Assembly: GCF_032362555.1 (NCBI RefSeq)
Contig: NC_083520.1
Span: 7,750,001 to 7,814,000, forward strand
From: Amyelois transitella
Taxonomy: Eukaryota > Arthropoda > Insecta > Lepidoptera > Pyralidae
Direction: 5' to 3'
DNA: 64,000 nucleotides
This document shows, piece by piece, positions 21,270 to 32,913 of the stretch. The notes beneath the pieces are model-generated. The model was not told the DNA's origin. It saw nothing but the letters and a program-made list of their open reading frames with translations, and ran no database searches. Each line of letters opens with the position of its first letter. Position 1 is the first letter of the stretch. The translations under genes were made by a program, and so were the position numbers.

Positions 21270-24200
21270 AGCCATAAACAAAGCAGTTTTGATATGAGTG
21301 CGCATTCCATAGAGAACTGTGAGCTATTTACATACTGTACGTAATACTTAACATAGGTACATGATTTCAGATGAATTTTTAATTACTATGCATAGTATAT
21401 TAAAACTTGTACGTCTATGTTAATCATTTTCCTATATTTTGACTTTTCTGACAAAATATTTTTTTTAACCGTACCCTCTTTCTTATTAGACATCGAGCAA
21501 AATGCGCACTCTCTTTATTAGGGACTCTAAGGTTTGATACAATATGTCCGATCACAAGTAGGTATTAATGGCCCGCCTTCTAGTTTTGATACGTTCCTTT
21601 TGTATTCAGACTTATGTATGTACGTGTATGTAAAAGGAAGGGAGGGTTTGCGTGTCGATATTGATAAAAGTTTTTTAATGTTGGGGATAAAATTTAAAAT
21701 ATAAACTAAAGTTTTCAAAAATATTTAATTAATCAGTTTATGGATCATGAATTATTGTTAATTTTATTTATATTATGCTTATATATATTTAGATTATGCT
21801 TTTAAATCGAATGAAAGGCTTGACACGCAACCCAAATTTGATAGACTGATGTAACTATATGATTTAGTTGGATAATTAGATTTTGTAAAAATGGCCACTG
21901 CCAATAAATGTACGTACATAGAATGTACAAATCTGTTTTGCCATGTTTTTACTTTGCTTTGTCTTCGATTAGAATGGTATTTAGATTTACTATTGTTTTG
22001 CAGCATTTTTTATATTGATAGCGCTTTATTTCGTATTTTGTGGGCTTTACTTCTCAAGGACGGCGGTAGCTATTGAAACAAATTCGTGGTCTCATTGCCA
22101 TCAAAATATCAACCTTGTGTCAGTATCAAGGTTCAATACAACTATAATAACTTCCGCTATGCTAGCCTTGAGGCGAATGGTACCATTGTCAAAATAAATA
22201 GAGTTTATTCAAAATAGCGCAAATTCATTTGTCATCGACTTATGTTTGTTTTTGTATAAACTTTGTACTGATGTTAGAGATAAATCGATTTTTATGATTG
22301 CTTGAGCCTTAAAACTTAGAATTGTACTATTATTTCCACATTTATATCTGACAACTACTTAGAACTTTTTTGTTAAGATATCTATACTGTCTAATGTATT
22401 TTAATTATAGTAACATTTTGGAACGTGTCTTGAACAAATTGTTAGCCACCAAAGCTGCCACTCCGCGTATGTAGTGCAATACAACAGTCTGTGATTTGTA
22501 GTTAACAATAAACTAAGATGAATTATATTGTCGTTTCAATGTCAAAACTACCCACATACTGGTAGAAATTATTTCACCCATTTTTTAAACTTGTTTCAAA
22601 ATGAAGCTGTAAGGGTAAGTATGAATCTGAAACTTTAATTTTAACCATAACAGCTAAGAATTATAAAAGACGTGACTACCTCTGACTCAGTAGTAGTATG
22701 ACAAAATAATGTCTGTGGTTCTATGTAAGAATAAATCTGTGCAGTGCTTATTAATTGATACTCATTGGACCACGCCAATTAATACGAGTAAGTATAGTAA
22801 AATTATCTTAACCTTTTTTTAAATAGATCAACTGTTAATGCTAAGTAATGTGCAATACATGTTTTACCAAAACTTAGGTGTAAAATAAAACTACTTCATA
22901 AAAATCTTTCATTTATTTCGGGTACAAAAAGGTTAATGTTTCAAAGTTTTAACAACATCTGTCTACTTCTACGTCTTCTGACGAATTCAATAGCGGTGAC
23001 AATGCATGCTACAAAGTTGTTTTTTTATCGTGGGGATCTATTCACGAAATTTGAGAAGGCATGTTTGATTAACTCCCTCTTTCTGTATCTTCTGTTATTC
23101 GAAATGATAGAAAGAATAGGACCACTCCATCTCTTTCCCATGGATGTCGTAAAAATCGACTAAGGGATAGGCTTACAAACACGGGATTCTTTTTTAGGCG
23201 ATAGACTAGTAAATGCGTAAGTAGGCTAGTAACCTGTCACTATTTGAATCTCAATTCTATCATTAAGCCAAATAGCTGAACGTGGCCATTCGTTGGTTCT
23301 GTCTAACCCGCAAGGGATATAGACGTGACCATATGTATGTATATATGTAGAAAGAGACAGAAAATCATCTGCCTTGTCAACGTTTATGATAAGGGGGTTG
23401 AACAGTAGGTACATCTTAATTGTTTTATTAGTGAACACATTTAAGAACAGGTCTATATGTATAGGTAATGAAGATTTGGCGTGCGAGCAGTCTACACTTA
23501 ACGTCTAATGGTCGCGTTAAACATGATCTGTGCAATGTTTATGATTTTTTTAATGAAATCTTCAAACTTATCCTACACTCGCTAACATCTTTCTAATGCG
23601 AACCAAATGCCACAAACTTTTCATTATGTTAGCAGTAACGTGCATGTCATACAGATATATATACGTACCCTGTTATTTAGTAATAATGTAGTTCAACTTG
23701 GGTCTTACTTCCTCCTTCAAAATTTTTTTTCTCAAATCGTAACAGAAGAAGCTTTTTATATTATTCAGTTTTCAATCATAATTTTGCTACTCTCTAAAAT
23801 ATACTTGCACGTCACTTACCTGGGGCATAAATAACCGTTAGCACGTATACTCAGAATGCACATGGCCTTCATGCACATACCTAAATTAATGAACCGAATC
23901 TTGTCAATAAGAAGCTAATTATTTGCACTCAAGGGAATGCGAGGGTTACAAAAAAGTACATTATTATGTACATGTTACTTCTACAGTGCCGCCGTCTTAG
24001 CTGCCTTGTACGGTGGGCATTTTCAGATTTAAAGATTTATAGTGTTACAAAAGTTTACGAAGTTGTTAAAACATAAATAAAAATCTCTTGCCATGTCATA
24101 TTGAACAAAAAAAAAATTACAGATTTTTATCTGCTTGGGTTACGATAAATCTACCTATTCGTTACGATAAATCTCGTGATACCATTACAAAACATTTTAA

Positions 24201-24342
24201 TAAAACTTGAGCGTACACCTATTGTATTTAGCGCCATCTAACGCTAACTTTAGTAATTCTGCCATAACTACCCACTTTTCATACAATGGGCTATGCTTAA
24301 TCACCAACGTAATTTAAAAAATAAAATTTTGAATATACAAAG
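21270..24342. other. Convergent spacer between POLRMT and KATNIP
   Basis: About 3.1 kb between two stop codons facing each other. It holds the POLRMT 3' UTR, with candidate AATAAA signals at 21903-21908 and 22193-22198, then AT-rich sequence and one RepA copy. I see no convincing exon: the open frames are short, AT-driven and lack family motifs. Confidence 0.6.
23105..23350 (+). repeat. RepA copy, nearly full length
   Basis: AGAATAGGACCACTCCATCT, CCCATGGATGTCGTAAAAAT, GGGATAGGCTTACAAACACG and CTAGTAACCTGTCAC through GATATAGACGTGACC, then ATGTATGTATATATG. A small internal duplication of the AGGCGATAG/GACTAGTAA segment is present, and the CAGTCTTTTCAAGACTG block is deleted. Confidence 0.8.
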
Positions 24343-27300
24343 TCAATGGTAAGTGTCTTTGCGTGTGCTATGTACACTGGTGTGCGGCCGGGCGGTTTGA
24401 TCGGCGGACACGTGCGCACCGCTCGTCGTGCTACGTTGGACCACGTCGGATGAACTGCAAACACGTGACAATTATACATACATACATACATAAAATCACG
24501 CCTCTTTCCCGGAGGGGTAGGCAGTGACTACCTCTTTCCACTTGCCACGATCTCTGCATACTTACTTCCTACTTACTATGTACTTTACTTTTGACCTGAC
24601 CCTTTACCAGGCCGTCCTTAATTTGATCAAGATAAGTTCGTCTAGGTCTTCCCACTCCGACCTTTCCCTCCACACTCTCCTTGTATATCTGCTTAGTCAA
24701 CCTGCTTTCATTCATCCAATGACAATTATAGGATCGTCCAAACTAATAAACCTTACAGGTTATACTCCAGGCTCTTACCAGACTCAAGTCAAGGATAAGA
24801 TCTGTACTAGTTTACTTGGTCACATCTAGTCTATTGCTCAAAGAATTCAGAATTTTGTATGAATGAAATGACTTTCTTTCAATCAATCTAACAACTCAAA
24901 ATTAAAATCCTGTTAAATTCAACACACATTTAAGTTTCAACTGACCTAGGTGACAGATTCTCGACGTCCACGTTTTGCAAACAAATCCACTGCGGCGTCA
25001 GAAACTCACTGTTTTTGGCACAATCCAGGGTCCCGTTGTAGACCAATAGGTCATCCATTAACACCTGAAAAAAGCGAGGTGTGTGTGATAAATTGTAGTT
25101 AATAAGTCGGTCAGGGTAACATGACCTTAATATGGCGCTGCAAGCGTTATCTTAATAATACTTATACTAAATATATATAAATAATCCACTAAATATTACA
25201 AAAACTCAACAACACGTACTCCAAATTCTTTCACTCCTCGCGTTGGCGTCTTCCCATAGTTCCAAATCTTCATGCCGTACACAGTAACAGGAACGTCGAA
25301 TACGAAAAACACCCTGCAAAAATTTTCATTAATTTTTTTTTATGATTAGATTACAAAATTATTAACAATGTATTAATGTATTATGACTTTATACAACTAA
25401 TTCCATCATTATGCCATACAGCTGAACGTTTTCAATCTATTCAAGACTGTTGGTTTGAAGATGTGACAACAAGTTTGGATGTATATATGTAGATTTTTAT
25501 TTAAATAAATGTACCTGTTGAGCGTATCGGGCAGCACGGGCGCCAGCCACGAGTGCGTGGCGTCGCCGACGGCGGCGTTGTGGCCGTCCGCCAGCTTGTC
25601 GGGCGTGCGCGCGTCCGCCGCCGCGCCCGCCAGCGCGCGCACGCTCGCCGGCTGCGCGCACACGTCTGACGGTTCGACCAATTAAGTAAGTGTTCGAAAC
25701 TCAAATGATATTTTTTTTATTATGTTTGAAACTTAGATTATTAAGAAGATATTTGTTAGCCATACTACTTAGTACAAAATAATAATCCGTCGATTTGATA
25801 TATCACGCGGTGCAAGGGTAAAATTCGATAATTTGCACTATGATCGCATAGGGCTATAAAGACCATGGATCTATTGCTGCTCCATTGGCAATGCGGTTAC
25901 TGACAAAGCTAAGTAAAGGTGAACCAGCTACACCAACAATTATAATAATTGTTGGTAAATAAATAATGCAAACCACGATAACATGGTAACAATATGTATA
26001 TATTTTTTTAACTTACTGCTTTCGTTAAGCGGTATCTTGTTGGCATGCGGGTCGTACAACTCGACCCCGGTGAGACCCACGTAGTATGGATCCCCCCACG
26101 TGGAGAATATGCTGATTTGCAACACAAACCCAACAGGCACAGGCCCACCACGCGGCAAAGGCGACCATGGGCATATTTCTTGAGGCTCATTCAATCTGTA
26201 AATAAAGATACCCAAACCCTTATAAAGTTCATGTTCTTAAGACATATTAACCCATTACATTGGTTTTTATGAGCATTTATTTCAAATTCCTACAAAGTGA
26301 AGAAAACGCTTAACTTGCCCCATGCAATAACAGCCTTTTTCTTTTGTTATCAAAAATCAATCTAATGATACTGGTAGAGCTAAAAAACAAACCTATCATC
26401 AAGCGCAGTCAGTTCCAGCTGATGCAAGAAGTCATAGCTGGTGTCTCCAGGTGCTCGTCGGAGTAACACCGGACGCTTACTCAAGGCCATATCGTCCAGA
26501 ATTACTCGCATGTGTTTCACGCCGATGTACGAAAGCTCCAAGTTAGCATTGTAGTTCCAAATGCGAATACCTGACAAGGAAATTGTTATTGAAATTTTTC
26601 TTTAAAGTTCAAGTGTTGATCCGCGTTGAAGGACCAACTATATTTTTGTCCTTCGACATGAATTTAATTTTAGTTTGATCGATAATCTCAAAAATTACCT
26701 ACTGTGAAGGCAAAAGGCGTCACCAGCGCTGCCTTTCCATTACGAAGATATCAGTTGCGGAGAGAAAGTTACTATTATCTTCTTCTATGCATACCTAATT
26801 ATGGAAACATCCACTATTGGACTTGCGACAATTTCGGTTGTAAAATGCTAATCACTCTTTCAGTAAATCTTTATTATTACACAAAGATTTGCTCTTTGAG
26901 TAAATCTTTATTATTACCGGTGATTTCAGTAGGCTCCTTCATCTCCATCACGAGATGGCAGTACTTGTTGTTCGCGAAGCTCGTGCACCACATGTCATCG
27001 AAGTCCGTGGTGATGTTGCGGCCGTTGAAGAGGCTGTGGCACTCTATGAGTGAGGTTGGTGGAGGAGGGCTCTCAGAAGCAGAGGCGGTGTAAGCATAGG
27101 CGCGGTGGACTCTTACGGGGTCGTTGTCACACATAATCTCGATACCTGCAGAGTAGACGTAATTAAATCGAAATGAATCTTTAAAAAAGCGTTGATATGT
27201 TGAGAAGAAATGAGGAAAAAGAAATTACTAGTGTCATCTACACAGAAGGTTGTTTGAAATAGCGGAGGGCACTATTAAAAAAACTTTTTAAGTAGAGTTG

Positions 27301-30180
27301 GCGTATTTGCTCTAAGCTATCAGCTTCCATCACAATCTTACTTCCTGGCTGAATACAGAATGTATTTTTTTCAGATCTCATCTGCGAAGCAGAAGCTTTG
27401 ATTGAAACATTACTTCCTATAGTAAGTGTAGGTATGTATAATTCATTCAAATAACGATCAATTACGATTTATGTTATGAGATATTATCTACTTGTGCCAA
27501 TACCTGTCAATCCTATTAAATGACTTTGCCCCCAGTTGGACATTAGGGTAAGTGTTATTTTTTTCACCACATATTTAATCTCTTTTTCCTCGTAGTTCAA
27601 CGCGTCCAGCAGTTCCGTGGGACTTTGGTGGTTGTTGTCATTTGCCGTAGGAGGGCGCTGTTCCGCGGTAGATTCCATTGGTTCGTTGTCTTTGATAAGC
27701 GACTGGAAGTTTCTATCGTTCACCATAATAGATTCTAGAATGTTTGGGTCTTTTGTGAACAGAATAGTCTGAAACCGAATGACAATAACTGTTAAAAATT
27801 TACAATAAGCTAGTAGAAAACAAATAATCCAAAATTTGTAACTCTGAAAGACTAATTGATACATAATATTTTTATGTAATTTATTATTATGAGTAGATAC
27901 TTACGTCACCGAAAGACTGCAGAGGTCCTTTCAACTCCCCACTAGATCGCGCGATCTCGCCGTGGAAGATGACGCGGTCGTCCAGCTTCATTTGTACCAG
28001 CCGCACGCCTCGTGTTGAGTATATCCGAGATTTGTTATAATTCTGAATAACAAAAGATTAACATTCGTATTAACTTGACGGGAGATCCTGATGATCCTGG
28101 ACCATGGAAGTTTTCATAATTTGTTCGATCTCATATGCAATTTATATCTGACCCTCATTAATATGTGCAATTTTTTTTTTGTTTTACAGCATAATCAGAA
28201 AAAAAAATCAGAATTTTTGTCATTTAAGTAATTTAAATTTTGTGAATCTTTAGAAATCTACTTAGAACCTTACAAAAAAAAGTAAAGAAATAATAGAGCC
28301 TTGCTCACCCATATCCGCAAGAGCGCTATGGTAGCCCTATCAGCGAGCAGCAGACACAGCGGCAGCGGCGCGGAGCGCGGCGCGCGCGCGGCCCACGCGT
28401 GCCGCGGGTCGCGCGTGCGCACCGCGCCGTCGCACACGCTCTCCACTGCGCCCTCGCCAGGGTGATCCCCTACTTCCGAGTCCGTCCAAACCTAAGGGAT
28501 TATTCACGGTATATTACTTACTTAATTACAAAGAAAATTATTTCATGGTTAAAAGCAGAATTTATGAAATCGAATTGAATACTGGCTTGAGGAACGCGAA
28601 GGATATTATCTACAGAAAATATGTGATATAATGTTAAGACTAAGCTTTCAGAGCTTTCTGATCGATTAAATCATTAATTAATACATAGGAGCTGGGTATC
28701 ACAATACAAATACCAATTTATCTGATAAGCTTTAAGTAGGTATTACAAAATCGATCTCACCTTTTCTACTTTAACTTCATTTCCGTTAGCGTCGAATATC
28801 TCTACGCCATTCATACCGACTAGATACTTGTCGCCCCAATTTGAAAATATTTTTATTTCCAAAAGTCTTCCCTCTGGTAACTCTGGAATTACAAATTCAC
28901 TTTTGGGTGATTCTTTTTTATGAGTCGGTACAGATACCAAAGACGCTGGTTTCTTCTGGTTTTTCGACCTTCTGTTAGTGCCATTATGCAAATTCAATGA
29001 TCCTTCTTCTTGGAGAATCATTTTACGTAATTTATTTGTATCTTGGAGTTCTGTAAAAATGTATTAAAGATTTATTTTACATCGCGGATTTTGTTCTCTC
29101 TTATTAAATAATTTCTAGCTCCAGTATATAATATTTTCCATTTATTCAAGTAAAAGTGATTCAAGTGAAATCTACATAGGTATCGAATCCATAGTCATTT
29201 TAACACTTACTTGGACCTAAAATTACGTCGTGAAAATCTTCGTCTATAACATTTGAACGCCTGTGCCTAGGGGTAACGTAATGCGGTAGGAGATCCGACA
29301 TGAAATCATGAGAATCACAGCTAGATGTATCGCCCCATTCTAATTTACTCCGAACGCTGTATTTTCGACGACTGTTTTGAGAGTACCCTGGCAACATTTT
29401 AAATAATAAGTTAATAAAACTGCGTGTTTTGTGGAGTAAAAAAATTGAAGAATTAGTGTGTAGCCATATTATCAAAAGGTTCATTTAATTATTTCTTTAA
29501 ACTTTATTTACGATCTGCACTGTTAAATCAGCTGACAGCTGCCAAATTTTTTATTTGTTATGTACATTGCTTGTTAATTAGTAATTAGGTAAGTACTAAC
29601 AAACGCATAATCAAGCTAATACTTTCAAACTCACTCATTTAGTTAGATTAATGCTCACCTTTATTGTGGGGACGAATAGTTCCCGCAGACAATGCTATTG
29701 GCTGCAACTTTGGTTTCAGTAAATCAATTTTGTTATCCAGGGAAGTTCTTCGAGTTATTCTGAAAATAGAAATGAGTTTTCAAGAGTCGCAAAATGCGGA
29801 TAGATGATAAAATAGTCTGTGATAATAAGCCATACCTATGATTTTCCAGTTTCTGATTACCAAATATCAAGATTTGTTCGTCAAAGTTAGGCGTAGAATC
29901 GGTGTTTATGTGCGTTTCCTTCATCTCCCTGTAATGGAATGATGTTTAAATGTAAAGGGCATGTGTAGAACCTTGCTCTATAAATTATTGAATAGCATGC
30001 AAGTACGGAAGTGATAGAGTACATTGTGCTAAAAATTACACCCGTAGTGACGCAGATCATTAATCATTCAGGCAGGTCAGTAGCTCGATATAAATCAACT
30101 TACTTGGTAATGCCTTCGAGCCAGTGAGGTAGTTCTCTATCTTTGCTAGAATATCCAAGCCCATTTTGTTGCTGTGCCAT
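24343..30180 (-). CDS. KATNIP: Katanin-interacting protein (short form)
   Basis: KATNIP is a cilium- and microtubule-associated protein that binds katanin. Coding exons in transcription order: 30104-30180, 29836-29928, 29659-29759, 29211-29387, 28761-29050, 28309-28491, 27905-28042, 27504-27768, 26918-27145, 26393-26570, 26017-26195, 25515-25665, 25220-25313, 24946-25064, 24343-24454. Phases all match, giving 794 codons plus TGA. The start is ATG 30178-30180 (MAQQQNGLGYSSKDREL), with an in-frame stop upstream. Three KATNIP modules are clear: IFSNWGDKYLVGMNGVEIF (about 217-235), LMSNWGQSHLIGLTGIEI (about 427-445) and IFSTWGDPYYVGLTGVELYD (about 600-620). They alternate with IALLRIWNYNKSR, IRIWNYNANLELSYIGVK and MKIWNYGKTPTRGVKEFG. 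The conserved end is LLVYNGTLDCAK. At 794 residues it is about half the human length, missing most of the N-terminal part. The last exon (SSSDVVQRSTTSGAH...) is not conserved and least certain. Confidence 0.92.
24476..24815 (-). mobile_element. LineT 3' end, best-preserved copy
   Basis: On the minus strand it reads as the C-terminus of a non-LTR reverse transcriptase ORF: MNESRLTKQIYKE, GKVGVGRPRRTYLDQIKD, then a decayed stretch and RGKWK..., followed by GGCGTGATTTTATG and (TATG)n at 24476-24490. The GRPRRTYLDQI motif resembles C-terminal tails of non-LTR polymerases. It is 5'-truncated and inserted in the last intron of KATNIP, about 20 bp from the terminal exon. Confidence 0.75.
25390..25480 (+). 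repeat. RepA 3' fragment
   Basis: AATTCCATCATTATGCCATA, CAGCTGAACGTTTTCAATCT and TCAAGACTGTTGG, then a decayed end. KATNIP intron, beside exon 25515-25665. Confidence 0.55.
25932..25956. repeat. Perfect 25-bp palindrome
   Basis: ACCAACAATTAT, one A, then ATAATTGTTGGT: 12-bp perfect arms around one base, in a KATNIP intron. Function unknown. Confidence 0.85.
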
Positions 30181-30828
30181 CCTTGAGCCATCAGAATATG
30201 GGCCAAAGCCACTCTTTTGTCATTAAAAATCATATAAAGTTTAAACTCATAATATCGTGCTTATGAATGTTACTCTCCAAAACATACAATCGATAAATAA
30301 AATGGCAAAATAAAATTATTAATATTAATATAGGAGTTATTTATAATTTTATATCATCGACACTTGCACTTTTGAAACATATTTTTACCGCTGTTTGTTT
30401 GACCTTGGTTACTATAGTGACCTCCTACCTTATACATTTTAAATCAATGAGTGAGTTTTATGTACATACTGTATATAAGTATAATTAAAATATTGGAAGT
30501 ATTGAAACATTTATTTAACTTCATAGCGTTCATATTATCCGATGTAAGAAGTATGTAATAGAAACATTTAAGTAGGAAAATTTTATATGGTTCTGAACGT
30601 AAACGGTGGTTTTAAAACATGGCAAATAAATGTCAATGTCAGTGAATTATCACTCACTGGGTCAACTCACTGGCTGTCAACGTGTAAAAAAATATAACCT
30701 AAAATAACTTTTCTACAGAACAGAGCGGCCTGATGCCAAAAATATTAAGATAGTATTAATTATTTCAAAAAGAAGTGCTTTAAAAGACCACTTTTCATAT
30801 ATTTAATAAACTTTTACCAGAAACCATC
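30181..30828. promoter_or_regulatory. Head-to-head promoter region, KATNIP and ArgRS
   Basis: The 648-bp gap between divergent start codons must hold both 5' UTRs and promoters unless there are upstream exons. It is AT-rich and free of recognisable repeats, unlike most other gaps in this window. No canonical TATA box placed with confidence. Confidence 0.55.
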
Positions 30829-32913
30829 ATGTCCGAGTCAGAACAGAGGATATTGGAGGAAAGAACCAGCGAGGCAGAGAAAGAAGTTAAGGCCATCGAA
30901 GATGAGTTGGACAGGATTTCCAAAGGAGACCTCAGCTTTACGGGAGACGCACAGTTGGAGAAGTTGCTTTCTGAAAATGAAAAACTCAAACATCGATTAG
31001 CTATCCTGGAAAATGCTGTCAAAGAAGAAGGTTCAAAAGGAAAAGCCAAATCAAACACACAAGCCGAAAGTTCTGATGAAATCGTAAAGAAAGTTGCTAA
31101 AAAACGTCCTACACTAATAACTGACATCAGCTCAGTAGAAGGAAATATATGTATATTAGATGAACTCAAAAATGTATTTGAGGCTGCTATAACATCTGCT
31201 TACCCTGATCTTGAGGACCCACCAGTAGTCATAACCCTCTCCGGAAACAATCCTAAGTTTGGAGACTACCAATGTAATTCTGCCTTGGCCATTTCTCAAC
31301 TCCTCAAAGCTAAAAGTGTCAAAACCAACCCAAGGGAAGTGGCCAACAACATTTTAAATAAGACTCCAACATCACCCATTATTGAAAAGATTGAAGTTGC
31401 TGGAGCAGGTTTCCTCAACATTTTTATAAATAAGAAATTAGCTGAACACATTCTGAACTGTATCCTACGTTTTGGCATCAAACCTCCACCAGTGAAGAAA
31501 GAGAGAGTGATTGTTGACTTCTCATCTCCAAACATTGCAAAGGAAATGCATGTGGGTCATTTACGGTCTACTATTATTGGTGATAGCATTTGTAGGATTC
31601 TTGAGTTTTTGAATCATGATGTCCTGAGGATAAATCATCTGGGTGACTGGGGCACCCAATTTGGAATGCTAATTGCACATTTGCAAGATGAGTTCCCTGA
31701 TTTCAAAACACATTCTCCACCCATATCAGATTTACAAGCATTTTACAAAGAATCAAAAAAGCTATTTGATACTAATGAAGAGTTCAAGAAGAGAGCTTAT
31801 GCATGTGTAGTGCAACTACAGTCAGGCAAACCCGACTATATTGCAGCGTGGAAACTCATCTGTGAAGTGTCTCGCCGAGAATTTCAGAAGATTTATGACC
31901 GTCTTGATATAAAAATTATTGACCGTGGAGAATCCTTCTATCACAGCAGGATGCATATTATAGTTAAGGAGTTAAAAGATAAAGGATATTTAGAGGAAGA
32001 CGAGGGAAGACTGATCATGTGGGGAGACCCCGTAAAACGTGATGGTATTCCACTGACAGTTGTAAAATCGGATGGTGGCTACACCTATGATACTTCCGAT
32101 ATGGCCACTATAAAGCAAAAGGTAGAAGAAGAAAAGGGGGATAGGTTTATTTATGTGACTGATGCAGGACAGAACACACACTTTGTGACCATTGAGGCAT
32201 GTGCAAGGCGTGCTGGTATTCTCAAAAAGGATCAAAAAATTGAAAATGTTGTATTTGGAGTGGTGCTTGGTGAAGACAAAAAGAAATTTAAAACTAGGTC
32301 TGGAGACACCATTAAACTCATTGCTTTGCTAGATGAAGGCCTAAAGAGGTCCTTAGACAAGCTGATTGAGAAGGGCCGTGATAAAGTCCTAAGTCCCGAG
32401 GAACTGAAGCAGGCACAGGAAGCTGTGGCTTATGGCTGCATCAAGTATGCAGATTTGTCACATAACAGGGTCAATGATTATGTTTTCTCTTTTGATAAAA
32501 TGTTAGATGATAAAGGTAACACTGCGGTATATTTGTTATATGCTTTGACACGAATCAGGTCCATTGCCAGGACTGCCCAGATCTCTCTTGATACTTTGCT
32601 AGAAGAGGCCCAGAAATCTGATTTCACATTATCTCATGAAGCAGAATGGAAACTTGCCAAGGTGCTGTTGCGATTCCCAGAGGTCATCCTGAAAGTATCT
32701 AAAGACTTGTACTTACACAGTTTGTGTGAATATTTATATGAAATTTCATCAGCATTTACTGAGTTTTATGATAGATGCTATTGTATTGAGAAAGATAAGG
32801 AAGGGAAAATTGTCAAAGTTTTCTACAATAGGTTGATGTTATGTGAAGTCACTGCCAGAGTCATGGAAAAGAGCTTTGATATTTTAGGCATCAAAACAGT
32901 GTCCAAAATGTAA
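30829..32913 (+). CDS. RARS1: Arginyl-tRNA synthetase, cytoplasmic
   Basis: Class I aminoacyl-tRNA synthetase that charges tRNA-Arg, normally part of the cytosolic multi-synthetase complex. The 694-codon reading frame is uninterrupted, a full-length match to animal cytosolic ArgRS. Residues 1-70 form a charged coiled coil, the leucine-zipper-like extension used for complex assembly. The N-terminal additional domain follows at about 105-205 ([14 protein letters not shown]). The HIGH-type motif is HVGH at 241-244 ([15 protein letters not shown]). The KMSKS counterpart is KTRSG at 488-492. The C-terminus [11 protein letters not shown] matches animal ArgRS endings. The start ATG has good context (AACCATCATGTC), and a candidate ATTAAA signal lies at 32972-32977. 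The lack of introns contrasts with its neighbours. No frameshift, stop or missing catalytic residue is seen, so it looks functional. Confidence 0.97.
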   Translation: MSESEQRILEERTSEAEKEVKAIEDELDRISKGDLSFTGDAQLEKLLSENEKLKHRLAILENAVKEEGSKGKAKSNTQAESSDEIVKKVAKKRPTLITDISSVEGNICILDELKNVFEAAITSAYPDLEDPPVVITLSGNNPKFGDYQCNSALAISQLLKAKSVKTNPREVANNILNKTPTSPIIEKIEVAGAGFLNIFINKKLAEHILNCILRFGIKPPPVKKERVIVDFSSPNIAKEMHVGHLRSTIIGDSICRILEFLNHDVLRINHLGDWGTQFGMLIAHLQDEFPDFKTHSPPISDLQAFYKESKKLFDTNEEFKKRAYACVVQLQSGKPDYIAAWKLICEVSRREFQKIYDRLDIKIIDRGESFYHSRMHIIVKELKDKGYLEEDEGRLIMWGDPVKRDGIPLTVVKSDGGYTYDTSDMATIKQKVEEEKGDRFIYVTDAGQNTHFVTIEACARRAGILKKDQKIENVVFGVVLGEDKKKFKTRSGDTIKLIALLDEGLKRSLDKLIEKGRDKVLSPEELKQAQEAVAYGCIKYADLSHNRVNDYVFSFDKMLDDKGNTAVYLLYALTRIRSIARTAQISLDTLLEEAQKSDFTLSHEAEWKLAKVLLRFPEVILKVSKDLYLHSLCEYLYEISSAFTEFYDRCYCIEKDKEGKIVKVFYNRLMLCEVTARVMEKSFDILGIKTVSKM

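Noticed and set aside
24524-24829. 101-codon plus-strand open frame beside KATNIP
   Set aside because: It is the antisense of the LineT retrotransposon remnant; the coding sense of that element is on the minus strand.
27238-27450. 70-codon minus-strand open frame in a KATNIP intron
   Set aside because: The flanking exons 27504-27768 and 26918-27145 join directly in phase to give the conserved LTGIEI motif. Including this segment would break it, and it has no good donor before its stop. An alternative exon remains possible but unsupported.
30795-31169. 124-codon minus-strand open frame over the ArgRS start
   Set aside because: It is antisense to the coding sequence of a clear ArgRS N-terminal coiled coil; its Ser/Leu-rich translation is a shadow.
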